DNA of 64,000 nt. Source: Sulfurimicrobium sp963741495. Lineage in GTDB: Bacteria > Pseudomonadota > Gammaproteobacteria > Burkholderiales > Sulfuricellaceae. Under the pieces are notes generated by a model. The model searched no databases, had not been told where the DNA came from, and saw nothing but the letters and a program-made list of their open reading frames with translations. The number at the start of each line of letters is the position of its first letter. Positions within the stretch are counted from its first letter, which is position 1. Below are positions 17,164-25,666 of this stretch, one piece after another. The position numbers and the translations under genes were made by a program. The DNA is taken from positions 186,001-250,000 of the forward strand of contig CAVUID010000015.1 in assembly GCA_963741495.1 (NCBI GenBank), given 5' to 3'.

Positions 17164-18568
17164 ATGAAATATCTAAGCACCCGCGGCGGCATGCCGCCCA
17201 AGACCTTTACCGAAATCCTGCTCGGCGGCCTCGCCACCGATGGCGGCCTGACCATTCCCGATGTTTATCCCAGGCTGAGCAAGGATGAACTGGCCGCCAT
17301 GCGCGGCATGAATTACCGCGATCTGGCGTTCGAGGTGATTCGCCGCTTTGCCGACGACATTCCGGCTGCCGATCTCCGGGCGATTGTCGACAAGACTTAC
17401 ACTGCTGAAGTGTTCCGCAGCGAGGACATCACGCCGGTCAAGACGCTGGAGCCGGGCCTGCACATTCTCGGTTTGTCCTACGGCCCGACGCTGGCGTTCA
17501 AGGATGTGGCGATGCAGTTGCTGGGCAACCTGTTCGAGTATGTGCTGGAACAGGAAAATGCCGAGATCAACATTCTTGGCGCCACCTCGGGCGATACCGG
17601 CAGCGCGGCGGAATACGCCATGCTGGGCAAGAAACGGGTGAAGGTGTTCATGCTCTCGCCGCTGGGCAAGATGAGCCCGTTCCAGACCGCGCAGATGTTC
17701 TCGCTGCAGGAACCGAATATTTTCAATATCGCCGTGAAAGGCGTGTTCGACGACTGCCAGGACATCGTCAAGGCCGTTTCCAACGATCTGGAATTCAAGG
17801 CCAGACACAAGATCGGCGCGGTCAATTCGATCAACTGGGCGCGGGTCACGGCTCAGGTGGTGTACTACTTCAAGGCCTATTTTGCCGTCACCGAAAGCAA
17901 CGACGAGAAAGTGTCGTTCTCGGTGCCTTCGGGCAATTTCGGCAATGTGTGCGCCGGGCATATCGCCAAGCAGATGGGTTTGCCGATCCAAAAGCTGATC
18001 GTGGCAACCAATGAGAATGACGTGCTGGACGAGTTCTTCCGTACCGGCGCGTATCGCCCGCGCCCGGAAACGCAGCATACCAGCAGTCCTTCCATGGATA
18101 TTTCCAAGGCATCCAATTTCGAGCGCTTTGTCTACGATCTGGTCGGACGCGACCCGGCGGTGGTGAAAGACTTGTGGCAGAAGGTGGATGGCGGCGGCAG
18201 TTTCGACTTGTCGACCACACCCTATTTTGCCCGGGTCAAGGAATTCGGCTTCTACTTCCGGCGAAAGCAGTCATGCCAACCGTCTCGAAACGATACGGAA
18301 CATGTACCAGAAATACGGCGTAATGATCGACACCCATACCGCCGATGGCGTCAAGGTGGGCCTGGAACACCGCGAAGCAGGCATTCCGCTGGTTTGCCTG
18401 GAAACTGCCTTGCCGGCCAAATTCGACGAGACCATACACGAAGCATTGGGTCGCCATGCCGAGCGCCCGGCCGATCTGGCGGACCTTGAAAAACGGCCAC
18501 AACGCTACGAAGTCATGGATTCAAGTGCCGATGCGGTGAAGCGTTTTATCGTTGCCCATTGCGCTTGA
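17164..18568 (+). pseudogene. thrC: Threonine synthase, one apparent +1 frameshift
   Basis: PLP enzyme converting O-phosphohomoserine to threonine. From ATG 17164 the protein matches the long ThrC family: MKYLSTRGGMPPKTF, PLP-Lys in TLAFKDVAMQLLGN, LGATSGDTGSAAEYAM and VPSGNFGNVCAGHIAKQMG. At about 18251-18255 the frame changes: the family continuation (FGFTSGESSHANRLETI...) appears one base over and runs to the TGA at 18568. Removing one base gives 467 residues, the normal length. This is the third single-base insertion in 2 kb, in an essential biosynthetic pathway, so it is more likely a sequence error than a true loss. Confidence 0.85.
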
Positions 18569-18597
18569 ACACTCTTTTGATAGCGGAGAGCTTAAGT

Positions 18598-18975
18598 TTG
18601 GCAGAAAAACTGGTCATGATGTTGCTCACCCCGGACCCGGACAAGCCCCACACATGCGGCTCTCCCTTTTTCCAGGCTGCCTGCGCCGCAGCCATGGATG
18701 TCGAGGTGGAAGTGTATTTCGCCAGTCGTGCTGCACGACTGCTGGTCAAGGGCGTGGCGGATCGGATCTATCCCAGCGATAACGCCTCCAAGACGGTGTA
18801 TGACTTCATGCAGGATGCGGCCGGCAACGGTGCCAAGTTTTACGTCTGCGGCGGTGCGGTGGATGCCCTGGGCACTTCTGCAAACGAGTTGATTCCGGAA
18901 TGCAGCGGCATTGCCGGCGTTACCGCCTATATCGGACGGGTGATGGACGACGAGTGGAAGTCGATCAGCTACTGA
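18598..18975 (+). CDS. DsrE-family small protein
   Basis: 125-residue protein with the DsrE/DsrF-like fold: AEKLVMMLLTPDPDK at the N-terminus, FFQAACAAAMDVEVEVYFAS in the first half, and KFYVCGGAVDALG with a central Cys. Family members include sulfur-transfer and peroxiredoxin-like proteins; the specific role here is unknown. The start is a TTG at 18598 preceded by GGAGAG seven bases upstream; an in-frame TTG at 18559 would overlap thrC and has no SD. Its end overlaps the convergent hpnE stop by 11 bp. The frame is intact although both neighbours are frameshifted. Confidence 0.8.
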   Translation: MAEKLVMMLLTPDPDKPHTCGSPFFQAACAAAMDVEVEVYFASRAARLLVKGVADRIYPSDNASKTVYDFMQDAAGNGAKFYVCGGAVDALGTSANELIPECSGIAGVTAYIGRVMDDEWKSISY

Positions 18976-20274
18976 AGGCTTCTGAAACCAGCTCTGCGCA
19001 TTTCACCCCGCTGCGCACCGCGCCCTCGATGGTGGCCGGGTAGTCACTCGCGGTGTAGTCACCCGCAAGGAAGAAATTTCTCAAGCCCGGTTTTCTGATC
19101 CGGGCGCTCCGATCCCGACACTGCAGGCAAAAGTGGCGCGTTTCTCCACGATCACCTTGTGCCAGAGCGGCTCCGGCAATTCGAAAACCTGCGTCAATTC
19201 GGTAGCGATCCGGGCTGCCAGCTGCTCAGCCGGAATGCCTGCTGCTAGGTCACCTTCCGCGCTGATGACGACCGCCAGCAAGCCAGGTGTGCCATGCGTC
19301 TGGCCGTCGATCGAACACCCATTGTGCCCAGCCCCCGCTCAAACCCAGCATGGGCCGCGGCAGCCGAATCTGTTGCGGATATTGCAGATAAATCGTGGCG
19401 ATGGGCTGGTAGGAAAATTTCCGTATCAATTCGGCTGCCGATGCAAGCTCGGGAAGCTCGGAAAGCAGCGGCAGGGCGTGCTGAGGCGCTGTGGCGCAAA
19501 TGACATGGCTGAAATTTTCAGCGCCGCCATCCCAGTGCAGGTGAAAAGCCCAGCCCGACGGCTTCAATTCGTCTGATGCGGCAGCCGGTCAGGATTTCCC
19601 CGCCCCGGTTACGGATATGGCTCGCAGCAGCATCGGGCAGCAGGGCTGACAGATCGACACGCGGCAGCACCAGGTCGCTATCGCTGCGCGCATGGCTGAA
19701 GCTGTCGCGCAGCACGTTCAGGAAAACCTGTGCAGATGCCTGTTTGATGGGCGTGTTGAGGGCAGCCAGGCACAAAGGCTCCCACAGCAGGCGGCCGATA
19801 TTTCCATCCTGACCGTGCCGTGCAAGCAGGCTGGCTACGCTGATGTCCCGCGTCAGGCGAAAACCCATGAGCCTGAGCCTGAGCGCAAAGCGGATGGCGG
19901 AAAGGCGCTCGCTGAGCGGCAATCCCTGTGCATTCAGCAATCCCAGCAGCAGGTGAAGCGGGGCGGGCAGGGCAGGCGTCCTGAGCGCGAACTGGCCGGG
20001 AATGGAAAGCGCCAGCGGCAGCCGCAGTACGGCATCTCGCACCCCGACTGCGACCAATCAGGCCCAGTGTTTCGCGGTAGGCGCCGAGCAGAATATGCTG
20101 GCCGTTATCCAGCCTGATGCCGTGATAATCGACCCCGCGCGCGCGGCCGCCCAGCACTTTGCCGGCTTCGAACAGCGTTACCGGAATACCCCTTTCCGCC
20201 AGCTTCACCGCGGCGGCAATGCCGGCATAAGCCGCCGCCGATGATGGCAACTGCGGTGTCAGCCCTTCAGCCAT
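18965..20274 (-). pseudogene. hpnE: Hydroxysqualene dehydroxylase HpnE, multiple apparent indels
   Basis: FAD-dependent enzyme expected to reduce hydroxysqualene to squalene, the last step of the HpnCDE route to hopanoid precursors. Fragments recognisable in order but in changing frames: AIIGGG + YAGIAAAVKLAERGIPV, LDNGQHILLGAYRETLGLI, RDAVLRLPLALSIPGQFAL, PRVDLSALLPDAAASHI, NFSHVICATAPQHALPLL, LAVVISAEGDLAAGIP, and FFLAGDYTASDYPATIEGAV near the end. Indels are inferred near 20255 (-1), 20229 (+1), 20052 (+1), 19570 (+1), 19305 (+1) and 19100 (-1); correcting them restores a multiple of three and about 435 residues. It starts at 20274, overlapping the hpnD stop. It is either a dead gene or, more likely, poor sequence. 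Confidence 0.75.
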
Positions 20275-21092
20275 GTCCACCAGGCAATCCACAGCTTGCG
20301 CAGTGGCGGCAGGGAGGTTTTCTGCTTCAGAACGTGGCAGCCGTCGGCCTCGATTTCATCCAGCAAGGTCTGGTAGATGGCTGCCATGATCAGCCCGGTC
20401 ATCTGTGTCTTGCGGTCTTCCGCGGGCAGTTCAGCCATGGCCTGGCTGTAATATTGCCTGGCACGGTCGATCTGGAAGTCCATCAGCTTGGTAAATCCTT
20501 CCGTTTCCCTGCTCTGCAGAATATCGGCCTCGCTTACGCCGAACTGCTGCAACTCATCCAGCGGCAGGTAAATGCGATTGCGGCGCGCATCTTCGCCCAC
20601 GTCGCGGATGATGTTGGTGAGCTGGAAAGCCAGGCCGAGATCGTGCGCATATTTGGTGGTCTGGCGGTTGCTGTAGCCGAAAATCGCCGCCGCCAGGAGA
20701 CCCACCACGCTTGCCACGCGGTAGCAATAGAGCTGCAAGGCCTTGAAATCGGCATAGCGGTTGCTGTTCAGATCCATTTCCATGCCGTCGATGATCTCGA
20801 AAAACTGCTCCATCGGGAGATCAAAGGCGCGGATCGCGGGCAGCAGCGCCTGGCCGACCGGGTGATGCGGCTTGCCGGCAAAGGTGCTGGTAATTTCTTC
20901 GCGCCACCAGGCAAGCTTGGCACGGGCGATCTGGGGCTCATGGCATTCGTCGACGACATCGTCGACCTCGCGGCAAAAGGCATACAGCGCGGTGATGGCC
21001 TGACGTTTCTGCTGCGGCAGGAAGCGGAAGCTGTTGTAAAAGCTGGAGCCGCTGCTGGCTGCCTTTTCCTGGCAATACTGGTCGGGCGTCAT
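20259..21092 (-). CDS. hpnD: Presqualene diphosphate synthase HpnD
   Basis: 277-residue prenyl-synthase-fold enzyme that joins two farnesyl diphosphates to presqualene diphosphate. It has both Asp-rich motifs: REVDDVVDECHE (about residue 60) and DVGEDARRNRIYLP (about 175). The start at 21092 (MTPDQYCQEKA) is preferred over an upstream in-frame codon at 21137, which would overlap the hpnC end and add a non-conserved leader. It lies between hpnC (42-base gap) and hpnE (overlap), an operon order typical of hopanoid producers. The frame is intact. Confidence 0.93.
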   Translation of the reverse strand: MTPDQYCQEKAASSGSSFYNSFRFLPQQKRQAITALYAFCREVDDVVDECHEPQIARAKLAWWREEITSTFAGKPHHPVGQALLPAIRAFDLPMEQFFEIIDGMEMDLNSNRYADFKALQLYCYRVASVVGLLAAAIFGYSNRQTTKYAHDLGLAFQLTNIIRDVGEDARRNRIYLPLDELQQFGVSEADILQSRETEGFTKLMDFQIDRARQYYSQAMAELPAEDRKTQMTGLIMAAIYQTLLDEIEADGCHVLKQKTSLPPLRKLWIAWWTWLKG

Positions 21093-21133
21093 GTTATTTC
21101 GCCAGGATCGAACGGTAGAGCATGTAGGCCCAG

Positions 21134-21907
21134 TCACCGGGTCTTGAGGACGGGGCGCTGGTTGAAAACATCGCCACGGGATTTGTGCAGTTTGCGCAGA
21201 ATGGATTCCCCACCCATGATGATCATGCGCATTTCAAGCCCGATTCGTCCCGGCAATATTTTGCCCAGCGGCGCGCCGGACTGAAGCAGCTTGCGCGTGC
21301 GTTCGATCTGGAACAGCATGAAAGTACTCCAGGCGCCGCCGCTGTCACTCCGGGCGATCTGATCTTCGCTGATGCGGTATTTTTCCATTTCATCTTGCGG
21401 CAGGTAAATGCGGTCCTTGCGGTAATCAATCTCCACATCCTGCAGAAAATTGATCAGTTGCAGGCTGGAACAGATTGCGTCTGAATAAGCCAGATTTCGG
21501 CTGTCCGTGGCGCCGTAAAGATGCAGCAGCAGACGTCCCACCGGATTGGCCGAGCGGCGGCAGTAATCCATGACTTCGCCAAAATGCGCATAGCGTTTTT
21601 TGCTCACATCCTGGGAAAAAGCATCGAGCAGGTCATGAAACAGCTGCACTGGCAGCTGATATTGCGCAATGATCTCTGCCAGTTGCATGAACAGTTCCGT
21701 TTCCGGCGCTGAACCGGCAGCGATTCGCTGCAATTCGGCACGGAAGCCATCCAGCAGTGCCAGGCGCGTCGCATCGTCCAGATCGCCCTCGTCGGCAAAA
21801 TCGTCTGCCTGGCGGGCAAAAGAGTAAATGATGCTGACAGGACGGCGCAGGCGGCGGGGAAGCAGGATCGAGGCGACAGGGAAATTTTCGTAATGTTGGT
21901 CGGTCAT
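21134..21907 (-). CDS. hpnC: Hydroxysqualene synthase HpnC
   Basis: 257-residue squalene-synthase-like enzyme that converts presqualene diphosphate to hydroxysqualene. Recognisable family segments are ENFPVASILLPRRLRRPV, ARQADDFADEGD (first Asp-rich motif), CRRSANPVGRLLLHLYG and NFLQDVEIDYRKDRIYLP (second motif). It is the first gene of the hpnCDE set. No squalene-hopene cyclase is in the window, so full hopanoid synthesis needs genes elsewhere. tRNA-Leu lies 47 bp upstream on the other strand. Confidence 0.93.
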   Translation of the reverse strand: MTDQHYENFPVASILLPRRLRRPVSIIYSFARQADDFADEGDLDDATRLALLDGFRAELQRIAAGSAPETELFMQLAEIIAQYQLPVQLFHDLLDAFSQDVSKKRYAHFGEVMDYCRRSANPVGRLLLHLYGATDSRNLAYSDAICSSLQLINFLQDVEIDYRKDRIYLPQDEMEKYRISEDQIARSDSGGAWSTFMLFQIERTRKLLQSGAPLGKILPGRIGLEMRMIIMGGESILRKLHKSRGDVFNQRPVLKTR

Positions 21908-21954
21908 TGAGCAAACTGGCAGCCAGAGGCGGGATAGTTTACACTACGCGACTC

Positions 21955-22039
<85 letters not shown>

Positions 22040-22164
22040 GAAATTATTTCCAGCGGTTTTTTCAGAGCCTCAGAAAATCGTTAAAATTTCAGTCATCATA
22101 GAAATATTCATGGGGTTTCAGCCTCGGCCAAGAAGCCTGCATGTGCTTACTCTTTCATCAGTAA

Positions 22165-22182
22165 TGTCGAGAATGTTTACAC
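22165..22182 (+). promoter_or_regulatory. Candidate PrsR upstream activator site 1
   Basis: TGTCGA-N5-TTTACAC, exactly repeated at 25409-25426 with a different spacer and partly matched at 30146-30161. It lies 97 bp before the sigma-54-type promoter at 22279, a normal distance for an enhancer bound by an NtrC-family activator. An 8-bp inverted repeat (GAATGTTT...AAACATTC) overlaps it. Assignment to PrsR is inference from the encoded activator at 33.9 kb. Confidence 0.5.
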
Positions 22183-22278
22183 TCTCATAAAAACATTCCG
22201 GAATTGCCGCGAGTCTGGCTTCGGGTCAATTGAATATGTGATTGTTTTTGTGTGATTATGGCGTTTTGTTTTTGCGTG

Positions 22279-22293
22279 TGGCATATATATTGC
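22279..22293 (+). promoter_or_regulatory. Sigma-54 (RpoN) type promoter of the Tat-protein cassette
   Basis: TGGCATATATATTGC matches the -24/-12 consensus TGGCAY-N5-TTGC at every fixed position. It sits 103 bp before the start codon at 22396. The rest of the 356-bp gap between the tRNA and this gene contains the upstream site at 22165 and no coding sequence. Confidence 0.75.
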
Positions 22294-22395
22294 TTCATTA
22301 AATTCAAACGAACTGCGCGCGCGTGAAGCAGTGCTGGTAAAAGTGCGTTTACTGTGAAGAATCTGCCATGGCAAGCGACGTTCAAGGAGAATGGC

Positions 22396-23052
22396 ATGAA
22401 CATCAAGGATAATCAGAACAGCATGATGGATAACACACCATTAGCGCAGGGGTCTGCCGACCAAGCAAAGTCGACGGTAGACGAATCGCGCAGGGGTTTT
22501 ACCAAGTCTGGCCTGGCGCTATCGGGCGTGATCCTTACCCTTGCCAGTCGGCCAGTAATGGCTTGTACGTGCAAATCGCCATCGGGTTTTCTCTCCGGCA
22601 ATGTTAGCGCCCCGAACACGACCCTTAAATGTTATGGCTTGTCTCCAGGCTACTGGAAAAACCACCCGGAAGCATGGCCGTCACCTTACAAGGCGGGAAC
22701 TTGCACTGGCACGGTAAAGGTCTGTAATAATCCAAAAAATTGGAAGACGATCGGCGCTACCATGTTTGCGTCTGTATTTAACTGCAACAACCATGGGTCG
22801 ATTTACGCCAAGTACACTATGTTTCAGGTGGTTCGGGCGGGTGGCGGCAGTGTGGACCCTCAGGAGTTGGGTGCACACATCATTGCGGCCTTGCTGAATG
22901 CCAGGAAGGGATTGACGCCTGTATTGACTGAAGCCAAGGTCATAAACATGTTTAACGAATGGAATCGAAATGGCTATTTTGAACCGACTGCGGGCGTTAA
23001 GTGGTACGGGGAGGATATTGTCGATTACATAGTTAGTACATTTGATGATTAG
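22396..23052 (+). CDS. Tat-signal Cys/Trp-motif protein of unknown function
   Basis: 218-residue protein I do not recognise as a characterised family. The start at 22396 has AAGGAG six bases upstream. Residues 31-37 read SRRGFTK, a twin-arginine signature, followed by a hydrophobic segment (SGLALSGVILTLASRPVMA) ending at Cys57, so export by Tat is likely; a Tat lipoprotein is possible. The mature part starts CTCKSPSG and carries GLSPGYWKNHPEAWP at residues 81-95, a motif seen in many secreted proteins without known function. Six Cys lie after the signal region. It is transcribed with the PqqD-like, HprK-like and nucleotidyltransferase genes and is a plausible substrate of that set (inference). 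It has its own sigma-54-type promoter. Confidence 0.75.
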   Translation: MNIKDNQNSMMDNTPLAQGSADQAKSTVDESRRGFTKSGLALSGVILTLASRPVMACTCKSPSGFLSGNVSAPNTTLKCYGLSPGYWKNHPEAWPSPYKAGTCTGTVKVCNNPKNWKTIGATMFASVFNCNNHGSIYAKYTMFQVVRAGGGSVDPQELGAHIIAALLNARKGLTPVLTEAKVINMFNEWNRNGYFEPTAGVKWYGEDIVDYIVSTFDD

Positions 23053-23122
23053 TGTGTTTTGATCATTGGTTGGCTGTCCGTGAATTTGGTCGCCTTTGCT
23101 AAAAGTCGAGTGTAATTCAAGA

Positions 23123-23401
23123 ATGATGTGGCGAGTGATTCCCGGTGATGCGCTTCGCATCCGTTTTTGGGACAATGAATTTGTTGTCTACAATAGATTG
23201 TCTGGCGATACCCACCTGCTTGGTTCAACTGCTGCACACGTCCTTTTGAAACTGCAAGAAGCGCCAGCAGATTCTGTAAATTTGGCAGCCTCTCTGGCGC
23301 CCGCGATGCAGGCCGAAATGGATAACGAGTTTGTATCTCAAATAGACCAACTTCTCGCTGATCTTGGCAAGCTTGCCTTGATAGAACGAGAATGTAGCTG
23401 A
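23123..23401 (+). CDS. PqqD-like peptide chaperone (HPr-rel-A system type)
   Basis: 92-residue protein with the PqqD/RRE-like pattern: WRVIPGDALRIRFWDNEFVVYN, then SGDTHLLGSTAAHVLLKL. PqqD-fold domains bind leader peptides of ribosomally made, modified peptides. This subtype is recalled as the PqqD-related partner of HprK-related kinase A (TIGR04353/TIGR04352 type); that assignment is from memory and unverified. The start at 23123 (ATGATG) has only a weak AAG upstream. It ends two bases before the kinase start codon, so the two are translationally coupled. Confidence 0.75.
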   Translation: MMWRVIPGDALRIRFWDNEFVVYNRLSGDTHLLGSTAAHVLLKLQEAPADSVNLAASLAPAMQAEMDNEFVSQIDQLLADLGKLALIERECS

Positions 23402-23403
23402 TT

Positions 23404-24318
23404 TTGCTTGTTTCCTCATTAACCCCCTCGGAAGTTGGCGTCCGACTCAGACAGTCCGGCCTATTCATCCAAACCGGCTCGTTTATTACCCATTTGCAAT
23501 CCTCGATTTCCGGTGTGGCTGAAGGTGTCAGCTTGCTTTATGCCGACTATCCCTTGCTGGAACAAGCGGATTTTGCAGATTTTCACGTGAGCCTTGGATA
23601 CCCCCGTAATCTGCGGCGCTGGTTCAGGCCGCAGGTCTTGTTTTACTTTGATGGGGAGCCCCCATTTAAACCTTTACCGCTTGACCAGGCGTTCCCGATG
23701 CTGGAATGGGGGCTCAATTGGTGCGTGTCGAGCCACGCCAACCGCTATTTGATCATTCATGCGGCCGTGGTGGAGAAGGGGGGGCATGCGGCCATTTTGC
23801 CCGCCCCGCCCGGCTCGGGTAAAAGCACTCTGTGTGCAGCCCTGGTGAATCGCGGCTGGCGATTGCTTTCGGATGAGCTTGCCTTGGTGCGCGTCAGCGA
23901 TGGAAAAATCATCCCGCTTCCCCGCCCTGTCAGCCTGAAAAACCAATCCATCGATATCATCCAGCAATACGAGCCGGGTGCGATTATTAGCCGTAAGGTC
24001 AGCGATACCATGAAGGGCACGGTTGCCCATATGAAAGTGCCTACGGACAGTGTCACCCGGGCAGCAGAAACTGCCAGGGCTGCCTGGGTGATCTTCCCGA
24101 AATATCAGGCTGGTGCGGCCACTCGCCTGGAAGCCCTGCCTCAAGCCCGCGCCTTTATGCGGGTCGCGGATAACGCTTTTAATTACAGCCTGCTGGGCGT
24201 CAAGGGCTTTGAGGCCATGGCGGGCCTGATCGATGCTTCCCTGTGCTACGATTTTACCTATAGCGTCCTGGATGAAGCCATTGAAACATTTGCTGCATTA
24301 AAGCCGCCAGCGACCTGA
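23404..24318 (+). CDS. HprK-related kinase A
   Basis: 304-residue protein with a kinase core related to HPr kinase/phosphorylase: Walker A in PAPPGSGKSTLC (about residue 140), LLSDELALV (B-type acidic segment) and a C-terminal half with SLKNQSIDII. The N-terminal 110 residues are family-specific. HprK-like kinases in RiPP clusters (for example the lasso-peptide kinases of paeninodin-type clusters) phosphorylate peptide side chains; whether that occurs here is unknown. The start is TTG at 23404, next to the pqqD stop. It is followed one base later by the nucleotidyltransferase start region. No HPr/PTS genes are adjacent. Confidence 0.8.
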   Translation: MLVSSLTPSEVGVRLRQSGLFIQTGSFITHLQSSISGVAEGVSLLYADYPLLEQADFADFHVSLGYPRNLRRWFRPQVLFYFDGEPPFKPLPLDQAFPMLEWGLNWCVSSHANRYLIIHAAVVEKGGHAAILPAPPGSGKSTLCAALVNRGWRLLSDELALVRVSDGKIIPLPRPVSLKNQSIDIIQQYEPGAIISRKVSDTMKGTVAHMKVPTDSVTRAAETARAAWVIFPKYQAGAATRLEALPQARAFMRVADNAFNYSLLGVKGFEAMAGLIDASLCYDFTYSVLDEAIETFAALKPPAT

Positions 24319-24319
24319 A

Positions 24320-25396
24320 GTGAATTCCCCACCCCTGATTTTGCAAGCGTTTCGACAACCCGATTCGCTGATTTCCCTGAGTCTTGCGGACTGGGATCTG
24401 CTATTGCGCCAGACGCGCTCTGCCAATTTGCTGGCTCGCCTCCAGGTCTCGCTTGATGAATGCGGTTTGCTTGATAGGATACCGCCTCAGCCGCGAGAGC
24501 ACTTGGAATGGGTGCGTGTGACGGCCGAAAGGCATACGCTGGCAGTTCGCTGGGAAGTGAGCCAGATTCAAAAGGCCCTGGCAAAGGCCGGAGTGCCAAT
24601 CGTTCTCCTCAAAGGCGCTGCCTATGTCATGGCAAATCTGCCTTCTGCACGCGGACGTCTTTTTACCGATATCGATATCATGGTACCCAAGGATAGTCTC
24701 AATGCGGCAGAGGCTGCCTTGATGCTTCATGGCTGGGCGGCTACGCATCACGATGCCTATGACCAGCGTTACTACCGAACATGGATGCATGAGTTGCCCC
24801 CGATGCGGCATGTCAGGCGATCGACCGTGATTGATGTGCATCATGCGATCTTGCCGGAAACGGCATCCATTCATCCTGATCCGGAAAAGCTGCGCGCAGC
24901 GGCATGCGCACTGGAAGAATACGAGGGGCTCAAGGTGCTCGCTCCAACCGATATGGTTCTGCATAGTGCTGTTCATCTCTTCCATGATGGAGAGCTGGAG
25001 AATGGCCTTCGCGATCTGGTCGATATCGATAGCCTGCTCCGCCATTTCGGCACTTTGCCCAAATTCTGGCCTGAACTTGTCGAACGGGCGGTGGCGCTTG
25101 AATTGACCCGGCCTCTTTTTTACGCCTTGCGCTATGCTTCGAATATTCTGCATACGCCTGTTCCCGCAGATACGCTGGAAGCAGCCAGGGTCGGTTGTCC
25201 TGGCCATCTCACGCTGGCCCTTATGGATAGCCTGTTTAGCCGTGCGCTCATGCCGGCTCATCCAAGCTGCTCTGATGCATTGACCGGTGGTGCGCGCTGG
25301 TTGCTCTACATTCGGGCGAACTGGCTGCGCATGCCGCCTTTACTGCTTGCGCGTCATCTGTTTCACAAAGCCTTTATTTCGCCCAAGGAAGAATAA
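24320..25396 (+). CDS. Nucleotidyltransferase family protein (NTP_transf_5)
   Basis: 358-residue putative nucleotidyltransferase. The core shows VLLKGAAYVM and GRLFTDIDIMVP, where the DxD pair would bind metal; further family segments are TVIDVHHAI and LHSAVHLFHDG. Proteins of this type accompany PqqD-like and HprK-like genes in several peptide-modifying clusters. The substrate is unknown. The start is a GTG at 24320 overlapping the kinase gene end. It is the last gene of the cassette, with a 270-bp gap before the transglycosylase gene. Confidence 0.8.
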   Translation: MNSPPLILQAFRQPDSLISLSLADWDLLLRQTRSANLLARLQVSLDECGLLDRIPPQPREHLEWVRVTAERHTLAVRWEVSQIQKALAKAGVPIVLLKGAAYVMANLPSARGRLFTDIDIMVPKDSLNAAEAALMLHGWAATHHDAYDQRYYRTWMHELPPMRHVRRSTVIDVHHAILPETASIHPDPEKLRAAACALEEYEGLKVLAPTDMVLHSAVHLFHDGELENGLRDLVDIDSLLRHFGTLPKFWPELVERAVALELTRPLFYALRYASNILHTPVPADTLEAARVGCPGHLTLALMDSLFSRALMPAHPSCSDALTGGARWLLYIRANWLRMPPLLLARHLFHKAFISPKEE

Positions 25397-25408
25397 ACCA
25401 CGTCCAGG

Positions 25409-25426
25409 TGTCGAAATTATTTACAC
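25409..25426 (+). promoter_or_regulatory. Candidate PrsR upstream activator site 2
   Basis: TGTCGA-N5-TTTACAC, identical in its fixed positions to the site at 22165-22182, and 258 bp before the transglycosylase start. It is preceded by GTG so that GTGT...ACAC form the outer ends of a partial palindrome. Confidence 0.5.
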
Positions 25427-25499
25427 TTGGATTGAGGTTTACGAGCCATCATCTGTTTTTCAATATCTCAGCCTAATAAATACAATGAGTTGCCCATGT

Positions 25500-25514
25500 T
25501 GGAATGGAAAATGC
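25500..25514 (+). promoter_or_regulatory. Possible weak sigma-54 promoter of the transglycosylase gene
   Basis: TGGAATGGAAAATGC keeps the GG and GC at the required 10-base spacing, with mismatches elsewhere. Its distance of 74-91 bp from activator site 2 is similar to the other two pairs in the window, which is the main argument for it. Confidence 0.25.
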
Positions 25515-25666
25515 TGCATACGGGGCATGGGTTGGAATTGCGTTGTTAAGGCTTGCTCCGAACATTGATGATTTTGTTTGCAAGGCATTAATTCCTAATA
25601 GGGCTGGGGCCAATTCTCGCTGAAGTACCAATCGCGTTTTCAAGACAGTATCTGTGAGGGGGGGTA

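Noticed and set aside
16299..18255. Programmed ribosomal frameshifting in hom and thrC
   Set aside because: No slippery heptamer or stop-codon context is visible at the junctions, and several genes of both strands in the same 4 kb are affected, which points to sequence errors.
22396..23052. PEP-CTERM protein
   Set aside because: The C-terminus (DIVDYIVSTFDD) has no PEP motif, hydrophobic helix or basic tail; the link to the PEP-CTERM system is regulatory only.
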